Origin: Lethocerus indicus
Taxonomy: Eukaryota > Arthropoda > Insecta > Hemiptera > Belostomatidae
Length of the DNA: 64,000 nucleotides
Assembly: GCA_019843655.1 (NCBI GenBank)
Contig: JACDQD010000104.1
Location: forward strand, 4,712,001-4,776,000
Reading direction: 5' to 3'
Position 1 is the first letter of the stretch. Every line of letters starts with the position of its first letter. A program made the translations under genes and the position numbers. The notes under the pieces were generated by a model, which was given only the letters and a program-made list of their open reading frames with translations, had not been told where the DNA came from and ran no database searches. This document shows positions 37,601 through 49,350 of this stretch, piece after piece.

Positions 37601-39539
37601 CATGCAAACCTGATCCTTTTAACAGATTATCAACGCTTTGCCCGAACACGGATTATTAATTAAACCGGCGGGTGATGATGGCCACGTGTAGGCATATCGG
37701 TGTTCTATCAGTTTAGCGAGCATTAACATAAAATGAAAAATGGACCAATTTTCAACATAAATTTGGAATCATAATCCTGCTATTGTCTGCCTCCTATAAG
37801 TTGTCCTATAAGCGCTCATCTCTACTGGCAGTTTCTTTGTTACACACGTATTTCAACATTATCACTGTACTGTTACTGTCATTGGGTTGTCCATGCGGTT
37901 TTTCGAAGGTACGTCCAAGACTCGAAAGTCTCCCAGACTTCAATATTTTATATCGTTCGTTGCTGAATTAATTAATAGTAGAGCGCATTAATTTAACATT
38001 ATTAACAGTTAAAGTTTTCCACTTCTCTCCAGTGCAGTCATCCGAACTGCATTTGTGACAAAGTTCCGGAACCATCTTAATTCTTGTTTCAAAGTCTGAC
38101 GGTTGTTTGTCTATCTAACTTTGTACAACTGCAATGACCTCATAAATATTCTTGAACGTCATCGATTGCTCACAAATTTACCAAATGGAAATAAAAACTT
38201 TACACCGTTTTGAAATAACCGTTTGAAATTTCTTTACAAACGGAGTTCGCTTTCGCATAAACAAAATATCAATAAAAAATGGTATATTAATAAATAAAGA
38301 GAAAGAGAAAATTATATTAATACGGATCTTTAATAATCCGCCTATAGTTTATAAACGGATAAATAAATATATATATATTGTTTTAACGGAGTGCTACTCT
38401 CCGCGAACAGAGATCTCATATTGGTGAAAATTAATGGGGAGCTTCAGAAGTCACTACAACAGTCGTGCGGTGATTGGGCAGAAGACCGGCCCAGAGGAGA
38501 CAAGCATAACATAAATATGTATTCGCTCGAATTTTCCAGGAGAACGACAGATGTCAGTTAGAGGTGCCAACATTAATCAGTTAATCGCCCTACGTGACTG
38601 TGCGACCTCCAAACGACCTTTACCGTTCCCCGTACGAGCCGCCCGATTCAGATTTCCTTCCGAATTCCCCCGGCCCCGGCATCATCCACAAGTATCATAC
38701 CTGGTGCAGCATCCAAGGGATGAATACAGATGTTACAATATAAACATAAATTTAAAGTAATTATATTTAGCTGAGGCAGAAGGTTGCAAGAGTGATCATA
38801 ATTTTACTACCCGAGTCATTAAATTAAATAATCAGTAAATTTAAAACGGCAGAAGAGTTGATGATGAGATTAAAAGGAGGATTAATCGACACGGCGTGCA
38901 AAATTATTACCTCGAGATTTTGCCCATTATGATGGAGGGAGCTTAAGCTCGCCAAGGGGTATTAGGACCCCATCTCCTGAAAAGCGAGACAAGCTATCAC
39001 GTGCAGCGTTCCCATCTCACGAGCTAGTTCGTGGACGTCCTCTCCGTGACAAGTTGTCATCGAGACTACATGCAGTTTAAACTAAGCGGGGACTAAACAC
39101 TCTGACAATGGATCTGGGACGAAATCCAAACCATATCCGCATATTAATGATCTCACGATGACTTCTTAATGAAATGTATTTTTGGGTTTTTCAAGTTTAT
39201 GTGTATTCGAGTATTTTCATCTTCCAGGTCAGGGTAATATTCATTGGAAGATATCTACAATTATACAGTTTTCCCTGAAGTTCAAGTCTAACTACATTGA
39301 CCAATTAAAGCTATACTAGTTCAATGATTTTTCCTTTTTCCGATCACTTCTCTTCCTTCCTTTGAGGCTGAAGGCTGGATTAAAGGTTTTAGTATATTGC
39401 AGTACGTTTTATAGTTTTTTTATATATGATCTTATGCTCTTATATATAAACGTTTTGTATTGAGTCTGACTTCCGCTTATTTGTGAATTTTAACGCGTAG
39501 TCCTTTAACACCTGCTGTCCCGTTTAAAAATAAATTGGT
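31653..39539. other. Intergenic, no gene seen
   Basis: Mixed AT-rich DNA. Two members of the GGCGAGAAGCC family occur at 33442-33468 and 34169-34197. A (TC)n run lies at 36607-36623. The 107-codon + frame at 31814-32137 and the 96-codon + frame at 34512-34802 have no recognisable domain. A 16-bp near-palindrome lies near 39019. No exon or RNA gene was recognised. Confidence 0.6.
36607..36623. repeat. (TC)n microsatellite
   Basis: A short pure TC tract beside a purine-rich run at about 36690-36740. Confidence 0.9.
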
Positions 39540-41350
39540 TTAAGCCGACGCCGTCAGACTCCAACACAAGAGCACAAGTCTTACTATAAATCCGGGTGGC
39601 TGTGGCGCGAAGCCGGCGTTATTTTTGATTGGTGGCCCGCGGCAATTCAATAAGTGGGCCATTGGGTCCAGAGCAGCGAGTGTCCGAAACAGAAAATGAG
39701 GTATTACAGGAGGCATGCGCGACAGGGCCCCTCTTAAAAACACTGCTGATAGAGTTTTATTGATTGGTGTAGGGGGCGACCCGACCCCCCCACGGTCCTC
39801 AGCTTTCTTCTCTCTGCCCTTTCCCAACCGGAGACCTCTACCTCCTTCCTCTCTCTCTCTCTCTCTCTCTCTCTCGGTCCCTCTAAAGGTTTTTACTGCC
39901 CTCCAAGAGTCGCTAATTAAATCCCGCGCCTCTTTATTTTTCGCGTTATTTCTCTTTTTTCTCTCAACTTCGTCAATTGTCACGGCCAGCCGAAGGAAAA
40001 TAACGGCGGCAGCGCACCCGTGAAAAAACCTTTTATTCGTTTCGGGGGTGGGGAAGGAAATAAAAAAAGTCCGATCGAATGGAAAACGCGACACAGCAAA
40101 AGCCGGCGATAAATAAAAGCGTCCCGTGGCTTTAATAAAGAAACAAAAGGGAAAATGCCTTCAGGTTCGAATTCAACATATTTCCCTATTTATAATAAAT
40201 ATAAAAATAATAAACAATTAATACAAATACATTAATTACACTCATCACTTTATCTCCGGATTTTGTTTTGAATCTATTTATTTTCGTCAAATTAATGCAT
40301 TTTTTATTTCTATGACTTCTCTATCATAAGGGAGGTACGTTCTGCCGGTTAACCCGGATTTTTTAAACTGCTTAGGTGGGATATAAGCATTGTGCTGGTG
40401 AGTTCTGTTGTTTCATTATCTAAGTTAGTCGCTAGGCAACACCCTTTTTTATGGTAACCCTCTGCTGTGGACGCAACTGTTACAGAAGTATTGTGTATAC
40501 ATATTAGAACATATATGCATACTTAAAAGTGTAAAACGAGTTAATATAACAGTTTCTATATGACCACAGTTCACCAGTCTTAATTATTTTTATTTATTCT
40601 ATCTCCTTATCAGATATTTAATTCAGTGGATACCATATCAGCACTAGTTCAATGCTGGCATTGAAATTGGGAAATGTAACCTTTCTATAATTTATTGGCT
40701 AGCAAGCACTAGGCTTCTAACCATTGAAAAGAAGAGTAGATTAGACTGAAACGAATGTGTGGGCATTATTCTTTTATCTGAAAAAAAATTACAGTAAATG
40801 GTAATATCCGATTATTTTATTTCACCGTAGATCCACCCGGACATTTCGGTCGCTAATGCGTATACATAAGGAATGCATAAGATATTATAAACGCTGACGG
40901 TGGAAAAATTCGAAAGGTATATTTTCAAAGAGCCCAGCCTCCGGGCTGGCGAAATATGTGTGAATGGAGGCGCGGCGGGGAAGTTTCGCGAAAGCCGCGA
41001 ACATAACAGAAAATAAGAGGCGCTCTGGGAATACTCGGCGGTGAGGGAGATAGAGGGGGAGAAAGAGAGGAGAAAGGGAGAGATAGCTGGCGGGCGGGCT
41101 TTGTGATAGAAATCCTGTGGGGTGACTTTGCCGGGATGAACCTGTTTAGAATTTTATCCGATAGCCGGGGGATCAGCACGGCCCCGGCCCAACGACCAAC
41201 TTTCTTCCACGGGGGGGTAGAAACCGATTCCCGAACACCCGTTTACAGGTTTCAAGACTCAATTTGCGCCCCTCATTTTACCGGAGGTTTTCCAACGGCG
41301 TCGTTTAAAAAGTCTTTGCCCCTACTTTTTTTCTTTTTCATGAAAGCGAT
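39540..41350. other. Two GC-rich blocks, no gene seen
   Basis: 39.54-40.13 kb and 40.92-41.35 kb are GC- and CpG-rich islands separated by AT-rich DNA. A (CT)n tract lies at 39849-39875. Long open frames here (184 codons minus, 102 codons plus) overlap each other, include the translated CT tract and have no domain. The islands could be regulatory. Confidence 0.45.
39849..39875. repeat. (CT)n microsatellite
   Basis: About 13 uninterrupted CT units. Confidence 0.95.
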
Positions 41351-44300
41351 GAACAGATATTGAGTCATCGCTTACGGTCCTCTCGGCGTACTAAATTCCA
41401 CTATACCTCTTTCACAAATGCAGCACAGAACGGATAATTAACTAAAAAAGAAAACACTAAAAAACGTATTAAATTATAAATACATTGTCACCTTAAGAAT
41501 TACATTAAATATTTAGTGTACAGAATAGAGCTGTAAAATTATCCTAAAAAATAAATGAACAATGACGGAAAGACAACTATATCCATCTTGAGTTGCTCGA
41601 CCGATTTTGGCTCGCAATCTTCAGTAGATTATAAAAATAGCATTATCCATCAGGTAACTAACGCGCCCCGGTGATCGAACCGAAAAATGTAAAAAAACAT
41701 GCACAGAAAACAAGAGGAAGCTCCAGTAGAGAAGCGCCCTACTCTATATACTGCTGACCTTATACATCGACCCCCATCACCCTACCAATACCGACAATAA
41801 CAAACTCTTATTCGGAAAATTCTTTTTCCCAGCTCCGTTTGATTGGACTACTAAAAAACACAAAAGGTATAAACTGTAGACTTTAAATTAATTTCAAGTA
41901 CCGGGGAATGAATGAACCGGAGAAAGATGAAAGGAATCTTCAGTAATGGGGACTCTCCGACGTCATTTTCTTTTCAGGGACATCGGTAATCTGTTTCGAA
42001 AGGGGGACCAATTAGTTTCGCCCAATCTGACTGTCAGATGAGCGAGAGACCGTCTCATATAAAAAGAACGAGCTTATTTTAATGACTTCACGGATGCTAT
42101 TTCATGTAATTGAATTACTTGACGGCATATCGGATACCAGAGTAACTTTCCATATTAAATACCAATAATTATTAGCAATCAATTCTATTAAGAATCTATA
42201 TCCTATATACATGTACATTATATGCACATACATCGTATGCAGGAACATCATTTCCTATATCCAACTGATTAACCTTTGTTCAGAAAGTAGTGACATTGAT
42301 TATGGGACAATATTTTAGCCATTTTTATAGTTTTTCATTTGTTATTGGTTATTTTATTCTGAAGCTTTTAAGATAGTTGTGTGGGTAGGTTTTGAAACTG
42401 AAAATGTATGTTTATTGAACTTCCAAACCGTTAAAGAACAACCTCCCCCGCCGTTCACCTTTACATGTATCAAAATAATTACTCATTAATGCTTGGTGGT
42501 GGTTTTTCATGTGTGACCCATTAATTGGTCTAAGATGAATGGCCGGTAGTTATTAATGAATGTCAGAATAAATTTTGTTTGGGTTGTATCCCCCTTTTTT
42601 TTACGTAAGGCGGAGAACTGAACAGGGTGATGTTTAAAAGAATGTCTGTTATCTGTCTCTTCCTGACAGAATGCTGTGCTAGACCGGTTTTGGCATCTCG
42701 AAATTCACCTTCGTCACGAACGGCACGTATAAATGCTGCATTCTTCGCATTAAATAGTTCCTTAGGCTCTATACAAAAACAACCGTATAGAGTACTCCAT
42801 ATAACAGCATTCCGTTAGATAGACATTTACACGGACCCAGCATTGTAGAAATGCTAATATTACGGGTCCCTAACAGGAACAAATATCTGAATGAACATAT
42901 ATTTAGGAATGAACCGAGCAATAACAATTTGAATGGCCCAACTATGATTTAAGGCTCTAGTTCTTATAATGTACTCAACGGTAGCGGTTAGAAAAGAATA
43001 AAATGTGAAGGATGTAAAAGACAAAATAAATCTGAACCTCGCTCAGCCCATAAATCAGTGTACATAGATCCCAGGGCTGTCCCGCGCTTCCTTACTGCCG
43101 GCAAACCACCATATATCAGGAAAAACCTGAAAACAAAAGAACCAAAATGAAGTAAGTGCTCTGTCGAACTTACTCACAGTGTTAATATGTGCCGGTATCC
43201 GGAATTCAAACGCGCATGATCTCTGTTCACAACAACTGAAAGTCGGCGAAAAATGTATTAACATTGCCGTAATTTAATCCTAATAAACGACTATAGTTTA
43301 CACCTATTTATCCAGAATTACAATAGTATCGAAGATACAGAATATGAAGGAAACCCTTCAATATATGTTTTGTTACTGCGAAATGATGACCAGTAATGTA
43401 CTGTCCAGTGTGAGTTATCTATAAATTGCATCTTCTGCATTCGGTCGTCGGTGGGAATGCACGAGTGGGCGCTGTTCTTCGGCTACAGAACATTACCGTA
43501 AATTAAATTTGGCTCTTGGCCTCGAGACAGGGGCAATATAGGAGGGGAACTGCTGATAAATTTGTAAAAACGAGGTCCGAAGACGCTATAAATAAAGACA
43601 GGGGGAACGGCCGAAATATGCGGCCGAAACAGAGAGAGAGGAGAGAGAGGACATGCTGCAATGCGGAAAATCAGCAAATATCGAGCAACCGGGCCAACCA
43701 CCCCACCGGCCCGCCCCTTCCGACACCGCCTACCATCTACACCAATTACGCACACAATTAGGACATTTATACCTATAGTTTCTGGAATCGTACCGAACAC
43801 ACCCAATAGTATCCTAGACACAGAGGTCCCAGAGACAGAGGGCCACAGTAAGTGTACTAAAGACGCTTTCCACTGCTCTAGTTGGGGCCCGAACTATTGC
43901 TATTTATTTTCGGTCAATAACAAATAGAAGACATGCTGTGGTTCTTCCGTTCCCCTCGCTGATTCGGCCCTACGTTAGTCCGACTTCGCCTTCTCGCCGT
44001 TTCTAGTAGTAGGTCAGTGAGGCAGTTAAGCGTTCCGGTTTCCAAATTTGGTAACAATTTTACCGCGATTGAATCTCCGTTTCAAATAACGCTTCGTGTC
44101 ACATTTGTGGCAACACGAAACCGCGGAAACCGATGAACCCAAACGCATGGATTTATCAAGCTGAAATGATGATCACTAAATAAGGACAATTAATGGGACG
44201 TAATGCAAAAATAATGGTCACTTGGAAGAAAATGTCATCCTTATATTGTACACAAAATATGATAAAAAAGAATGAAACCGATAGCTTTCATATATGTATG

Positions 44301-45397
44301 AAAAAGAATTGTCGGTTGGCCATCTCGTAAGGTTTCAGAGTGCAGTAAATCCTTTCAAGTACGGTCAAGTTCTCAATTTACACTTCCTCTCGGTGCACTA
44401 TTATATGTAGATAGAGCAGCTACAATATTCCCCGCAAAGACAATTTCAGGTGTTTCCCTAGGAACAGACCTCCATGTTTTTATCGGATAGGGTATACAAA
44501 GAAAAATAATATCATATATATGATAGTGTTTCGTAGTGCAAGTAGATTTGAGTATGGGTGGAAAATATAAATCAAATATAATCAAATGGAAGAATTATCC
44601 CCGCCCACGTGTTTAAGAAATTTATTCATTTGAACCCTAATTGTAATTAAGGTTTTGGAATTCAACTTATGGAGAAATTGTCACAATTTCAACTTGTCAT
44701 AAATACGTACAACAGAAATAAAATATATATGTTATTAAAATTAATAACTCGTTATTAATACTGTACGTTATCAATCTTAGGATCATGAGGTTGCCAGTGA
44801 AGTGACGTATGACCTATTTCTAATTTCTTCTAACCTCTTTGAATTTTAATACTGACAAAAAATGGCCATAAAGCCAAGCAGGGATATATTACTATTCATC
44901 GTACAGTATCTAGACAAAGATGTTCTAGGCCATATTAGACCTCTCATATCGATTCTGAATAATGAGTGTCACGGATCTGGTAATACCACGATATTTTTTG
45001 TACGATATTAAATTTCTTGTGTTGCACTCGTCAGGTCGACGGACCTGTAGTCCCATATGACTATTGACCGAACCAAATGTGTTGCATTTAAGTTGATCAC
45101 AGGTTTAATGACTCCAATCGTTCGCTGTGGAGGGAACGGGGGGGGGTATAGGCGGGCGGCAATCGGAACCCCCTCGGGGCCCCAGTTAACGCCATTAGGT
45201 TCCGCTATTTGTTTCGACAATTAGCGGGGTTTTCCTTCGGTCACGGCCCATCGGCATCGCATCCGAAATCGCTCAACCGGGCGGTGGAATTCTGTGTCCG
45301 AGTGTTCGACACAAAGAGAAACGGCCAGCGGCAAGAGGAAGCGAAAAATTCCCAACCGAATTAGACCCGGGACCAGACAAAGAATGCCACTCGCCCA

Positions 45398-45430
<33 letters not shown>

Positions 45431-46880
45431 CCTCTCTGTAGTTGCAGAACGTCCCTGATGATTAATTCAAGGTTAGCTAACTCCAAACAAAATATATTGA
45501 AAATAATAAGAAATATCATTACGGAAAGAACCAGTTTTTTAGAATATTATAACAGTGTACAGCAGGATGTACAAGGCACGAAACAATGCGAGGAAAAAGT
45601 ATGAGGGACTGACACTTTTTTGTGCGCTAGTGCTGATGATAAATAACCCCAAGCAAATTCCTGCTAATATTCATTTACCTCAACCATTTTCGCTGGGTGA
45701 CGATGACGTCCGAGGAGGACGTAAATGGTCCGTGCATATATTCAATTGGTTTTATTTGGTTCTTGATCTACAGTTACGACTCTTCTAGTTCCTTATATTT
45801 TTACCCTTTCGATGGGACTCCGGTTCGGATACCGTTCTGAAGGGCCCTTTCTAGGGCACCTATTTTGAACTTAAGCGCTGACAGTTGGGCCATCTCCCAC
45901 GGGGGGATTTATTTTCCGTTTCGTTCTCACCTCGCTAACGCCTCATCACTCCATTCTCACAAAGGGCGTACCCTTTTTAAATCTCCACTCGATTCAAATC
46001 GTGCCGTACAGTTGTTATTGCACCGAATCAGTTCTTACATAACCGAATAATTAGCATTAGGCATTGGACTCAGAGCGACGGTTGGGAGAAGACGGTTAGT
46101 AATGTTTAGAAGAAGCTCTCTCGGGTTCTATATATAGATCTTTCGTGTCAGTGCAACGTTAAATATGCGCCAGTTGCATTTTCAACATTCTCCCTTCCGA
46201 TTATGGAGAATGGAACCTATGTAGGTGTAGAACCGGTTATTTTAGCTTACTCACCTACCCTGTTGCTGTATGAATTCGTCTTACTAACCCCTTTATTCAA
46301 TCAACTGCTATTAATTTCCCTGGAGAGTTCGTGTAAAATTTACTCGATTTAATTTAACGTATCCCCCTAGGACTTGTAACCCCGTTTAACGTATACATAT
46401 CACCCGTAACTACTGTTGACCCGCGTAGGGATATTTAAACAATAAAGGGCCGGGAATTTTAATTGTAAGTTATTAGAAATTATCTCGCTTTTTCGGTGCT
46501 ATTTTGGACCAAAGTTCGGCATCTCACCGGTAGCGTTTCGTTAATTATATCGCGCTATAATTGACCAATTCGTAATTATACAGTTTTATCAGAGGAGTCG
46601 TAGATGTAGGTGCTAAAGGTCGAACTTCAAAACATAGAGACATACTGAAAACGATTCATCGAAAAGAAAATTAATAGAGTAGTTTATACGTGAATTTCCG
46701 TGGCAAGAAACTGTTTTTTAAGGGACATTGTCATTCAGCTGGACAGGGCTCTGTCAGGGGCTCGAAACGCGTTCCGGATTTTCAGCTTACAAGTTCAAGA
46801 CCGAAATTTCGTTAATCGCTAATATATTCGGGCGACCCGAACCCCGATATAGGATGGGGGTTATTACGATTACAGGAATA
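41351..46880. other. Intergenic, no gene seen
   Basis: AT-rich with GC patches at 43.45-43.85 and 45.12-45.44 kb. It contains GA and CT microsatellites (43630-43650, 45398-45437), a 16-bp palindrome at 44510-44525 and one GGCGAGAAGCC-family copy at 43982-44010 (minus). No exon was recognised upstream of the gene start near 47.1 kb. Confidence 0.6.
45398..45437. repeat. (CT)n microsatellite, interrupted
   Basis: A CT tract broken by GTCTTT and CC, within a small GC-rich block. Confidence 0.9.
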
Positions 46881-47159
46881 GACGGTGGCAGAAGGTCAGG
46901 GGGAGAAGAAAGGGGGGCCGGGAGAAGGCGGCGATGAAGAGGAGGAGGAGACGGCGTTTAACGCGGGGGGAGAAGGAGAGAGTGAAGGAGAGCGGGAAGA
47001 AGAATCGGAAGGGTATAGAGGGCGCTGAAGGGGTCGGAGGGGTGGGTTGGGAGAGAGGCTGACCTAGCGCAAGGGGTGGGGTCGGGGCGCCGGGACGCCG
47101 CCGCCGTGTGGCGGCCAGACTGGGGACGGCCTAGAGAGAGGGCGCTGCAGTCGGGGACG
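46880..47159 (+). promoter_or_regulatory. GC-rich promoter of the futsch-like gene
   Basis: The block is dominated by purines on the + strand (GGA, GAG and GGGG runs) and passes into a CpG-rich stretch. The 11-mer AGAGGGCGCTG appears twice, at 47017-47027 and 47137-47147. AGAGGGCGC matches the core commonly given for insect CTCF sites. GAGAG words (GAGA-factor type) are frequent. No TATA box is seen. Initiator-like CAGT words occur just downstream (about 47148 and 47190). The role is inferred from position upstream of the ATG-free leader and first coding exon. Confidence 0.5.
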
Positions 47160-47619
47160 CCATATTAGCGGCCAGAGGATCCGCGGAGCAGTGTGCCAGA
47201 GAGAGAGCCAGTGAGCCCTCCCCTCGCCTCGCCAGAAGAGCCGCCGGCCCGCCACTACACGCCGCCCACCGCTCACTACGCTCACTCTCTCTCTACTAAC
47301 CCTCGCTCCACACGGCCCAACTCTATACCGGCAAACGCTGTCTCTTGTCGACCCCGTGTGATAATAAATTAAATAAATTTCAAGTAAGTTTTTCAAGAAG
47401 CACTTTTTCTGAATCATCCGTCCGATCGATCGCATCACATCCGTAGTTCAAAAACAGTATTCAATTTCTTTATCACCAATATTTTTTTTTCTCTGTTTTC
47501 TTCATCCACCATCACATCTCCGACCGACACATAGACGCGACATCCATAATTATTTTTTAACGAAACAAAAAACCTTTTGGTGAGTGTTGCGTGTGTGTGT
47601 GTGTAGGAAGTAATTGTGT
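47148..47619 (+). other. 5' untranslated leader, approximate
   Basis: No ATG occurs on the + strand from about 46,940 to the proposed start at 47620, a strong depletion for nearly 700 bp. A CCATATTAGC sequence (one mismatch from an SRF CArG box, overlapping a YY1-like GCCATATT) lies at 47160-47169. Two good splice donors, CAA/GTAAGT (after 47383) and TTG/GTGAGT (after 47579), and an acceptor-like CACATAG (ending 47534, after a pyrimidine tract) suggest optional 5' UTR introns. The true transcription start is not determined. Confidence 0.5.
47589..47604. repeat. (GT)n tract in leader
   Basis: A short GT run ends in GTAG directly before the start-codon region. If spliced, this TAG could serve as an acceptor, but the tract is poor in uninterrupted pyrimidines. 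Confidence 0.8.
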
Positions 47620-47752
47620 ATGGGGGAGCGGAGCACAGGGGAGGGGGAGGGGTGCGCCCCTTCGCCCCTCACCGGGGCCTACTTGCTCGTCGTACTGCCC
47701 CAGCCCCACCTGCCCGAACATAAGGATGCCGTCCTACATAATATCACCAAAG
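47620..47752 (+). CDS. futsch: Futsch/MAP1-like first coding exon (partial)
   Basis: An ATG at 47620, with an in-frame TAA at 47611-47613 just upstream, opens 44 complete codons. The exon ends AAG/GTAATT at 47752/47753, phase 1 within a glycine codon. The peptide starts MGERSTGEGEG (flexible, acidic/glycine-rich) and continues PLTGAYLLVV (residues 17-25), then PH (29-30), PEHKDAVLHNITKG (32-45). Insect Futsch proteins begin with a short variable leader followed by a GAYLLVV-like strand and an EHKD-type helix. The next residues in the family (around SWD) would lie in the next exon, which is not in the window. Futsch is a very large neuronal microtubule-associated protein of the MAP1 family that supports axon, dendrite and synapse growth. 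The -3 base is T, a weak start context, but it is the first ATG of the leader. The assignment is from recalled family motifs over a short peptide. Confidence 0.65.
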
Positions 47753-48399
47753 GTAATTATACCCAGTTTTATATATTTATCATCGCCGACCCCAACCCCC
47801 CTGACCCGAGTGCACGCCACGGCTCTGGAGAACCCGAGATACGGCCCCGTCCTGCCGATAACGTTCGGGACTCTAAGTGTCTAGACCGACCCCCCACCCC
47901 CCACGATCGATACCCGACTAGACAAAGTAGAGAACCTGCCCTTCAGTTTCGCCCTATACCAGATGAAATATTCTATTCATTTCCCGTAGTGTAGTTCATT
48001 CGTCGTAGAGAAAATTTTTAACACGAGAACTCATCTAATACCACCCCCCTTTCAATCATTTAGATATTTGTGGTGCATGAATTATATCTTCGTGTAAATT
48101 GTGCCATTTTCTTCACCCGCATCTTCTAATATTACTTGTGCCACTAATTTCCGCCCCCTAGATTATTAGAAAATTTAGAAAAGATACAATAAATACATTA
48201 AAATACGCAGAAAATATAAGAAAATATTTATAGCTACTAGTATTATCGATTTTAGTTTAGTAATATTTTAATATGAAATTGCCTTAAAAAATTATAAATT
48301 TGTCAGTACTCCCTGTAGAACTATCTATCTTTTCATGTTATCTGCAAACACTTCCTCGCAGAATTTTTCAATTTCCATCGATCCCGATTATTGTCGGAT

Positions 48400-49350
48400 C
48401 GTAGCCAAGAGTTTCGGAAATGCAACGTGAGTTGCCCGAGTTTCATCAGTCGATAATGCGGCCCCTCGCGGCGAGGGGGTCAGAAAAATCGGTAAAATTA
48501 AAAAACAGGAAAACCGGGAGTTTGCGCGACGCGCCCGGTTTTTAACTAAAGTCCGGCGGGGGGCGCTATACTAATTTGTGTCAGATTTATATCGCCGCCA
48601 CCAAAGTGCTGCCAACTTGGCGAGGAAAATTCCGTCGGGAGCCGGTCGCCGGTTATCGATCCTGCAGAGGAAGGGGGAAAGGCTTCGCGTTCCATTCAAT
48701 TCCCCGGTAGGAGCCGGTACGGCTGAAAACTTAAATATTTACGCTTTCGTCTAGACTGCGGCCAATCAAATATGAATGGTCGCCGGTAGGCAATTGTCTT
48801 TCGTAATTTCGGAAGCGGAAGCCATTACTGTGGCCGGTGTAGGTACTAATTCCGATAGAATTCATAAATTCGCCACCGTGGAAGGTCAAATTTTAAATAT
48901 TATTTCCCCTACGTCTTCTTGTAAATATGCACCCGATGTCCTGGGACGACTTCTGGGGGGACTGCAAAGAATTTGCCATTGCAGAGGTGCAGGAGTGGAG
49001 ATAAGAACCGGGCGGTTATCCGGTAGACTAGGGCAGAGCAGGAGCAGGGTCAGGTCCACCGCACGCTTATTTAGACCGGGAGCCGGTGGGCGTGCAGCAG
49101 ATATTTCTCTCCGTTGGCCTCGGACGTTAATTAACCGCCGAGGAACAATTAGTATAGTGATGAACCGGTTTATGCACAGGGGAGCTCTGACCCGGCCGGC
49201 AAAGATTTTTAATTATGCCGAAAAGAAAGAAAAGACGGCAGAAGAAAAGCTTTCTCTACGTACTACGAGAAGTCCGCGGGGTCTTGACTCGGTCGGTATC
49301 GATCCGGAAGGAAGTGATAACTAGGCAGGTAAGGGCGTTTAAACGCCCGT
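48400..49350. promoter_or_regulatory. Intronic GC-rich island
   Basis: A CpG-rich block about 0.7 kb downstream of the first coding exon. It contains the palindrome CCCCTCGCGGCGAGGGG (about 48464-48480), a GC hairpin flanked by A and T runs near 48510-48545, and GGGCGTTTAAACGCCC at 49333-49348. A 182-codon + frame (48776-49324) crosses it without recognisable domain. The position fits an intronic enhancer or alternative promoter, by inference only. Confidence 0.3.
49333..49348. repeat. 16-bp perfect palindrome
   Basis: GGGCGTTTAAACGCCC is fully self-complementary. It lies at the right edge of the intronic GC-rich island. Confidence 0.7.

Noticed and set aside
39540..40094. 184-codon minus-strand frame as a gene
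   Set aside because: Its length depends on a translated CT/GA microsatellite, a plus frame overlaps it, and no domain is recognised.
44087..44136. Hairpin as microRNA precursor
   Set aside because: Stems of 5, 3 and 7 bp are broken by unequal internal loops, too irregular for a supported call.
48510..48545. Terminator-like GC hairpin followed by T-run
   Set aside because: Intrinsic terminators of this bacterial type are not expected in this eukaryotic context, so it is treated as chance.
48936..48995. SWD-coding triplet as futsch exon 2
   Set aside because: The following residues do not match the family and a stop codon appears within about 20 codons.
48776..49324. 182-codon + frame as a gene
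   Set aside because: No domain, basic low-information sequence in GC-rich DNA, no splice sites or homology recognised, and it lies inside the presumed intron.
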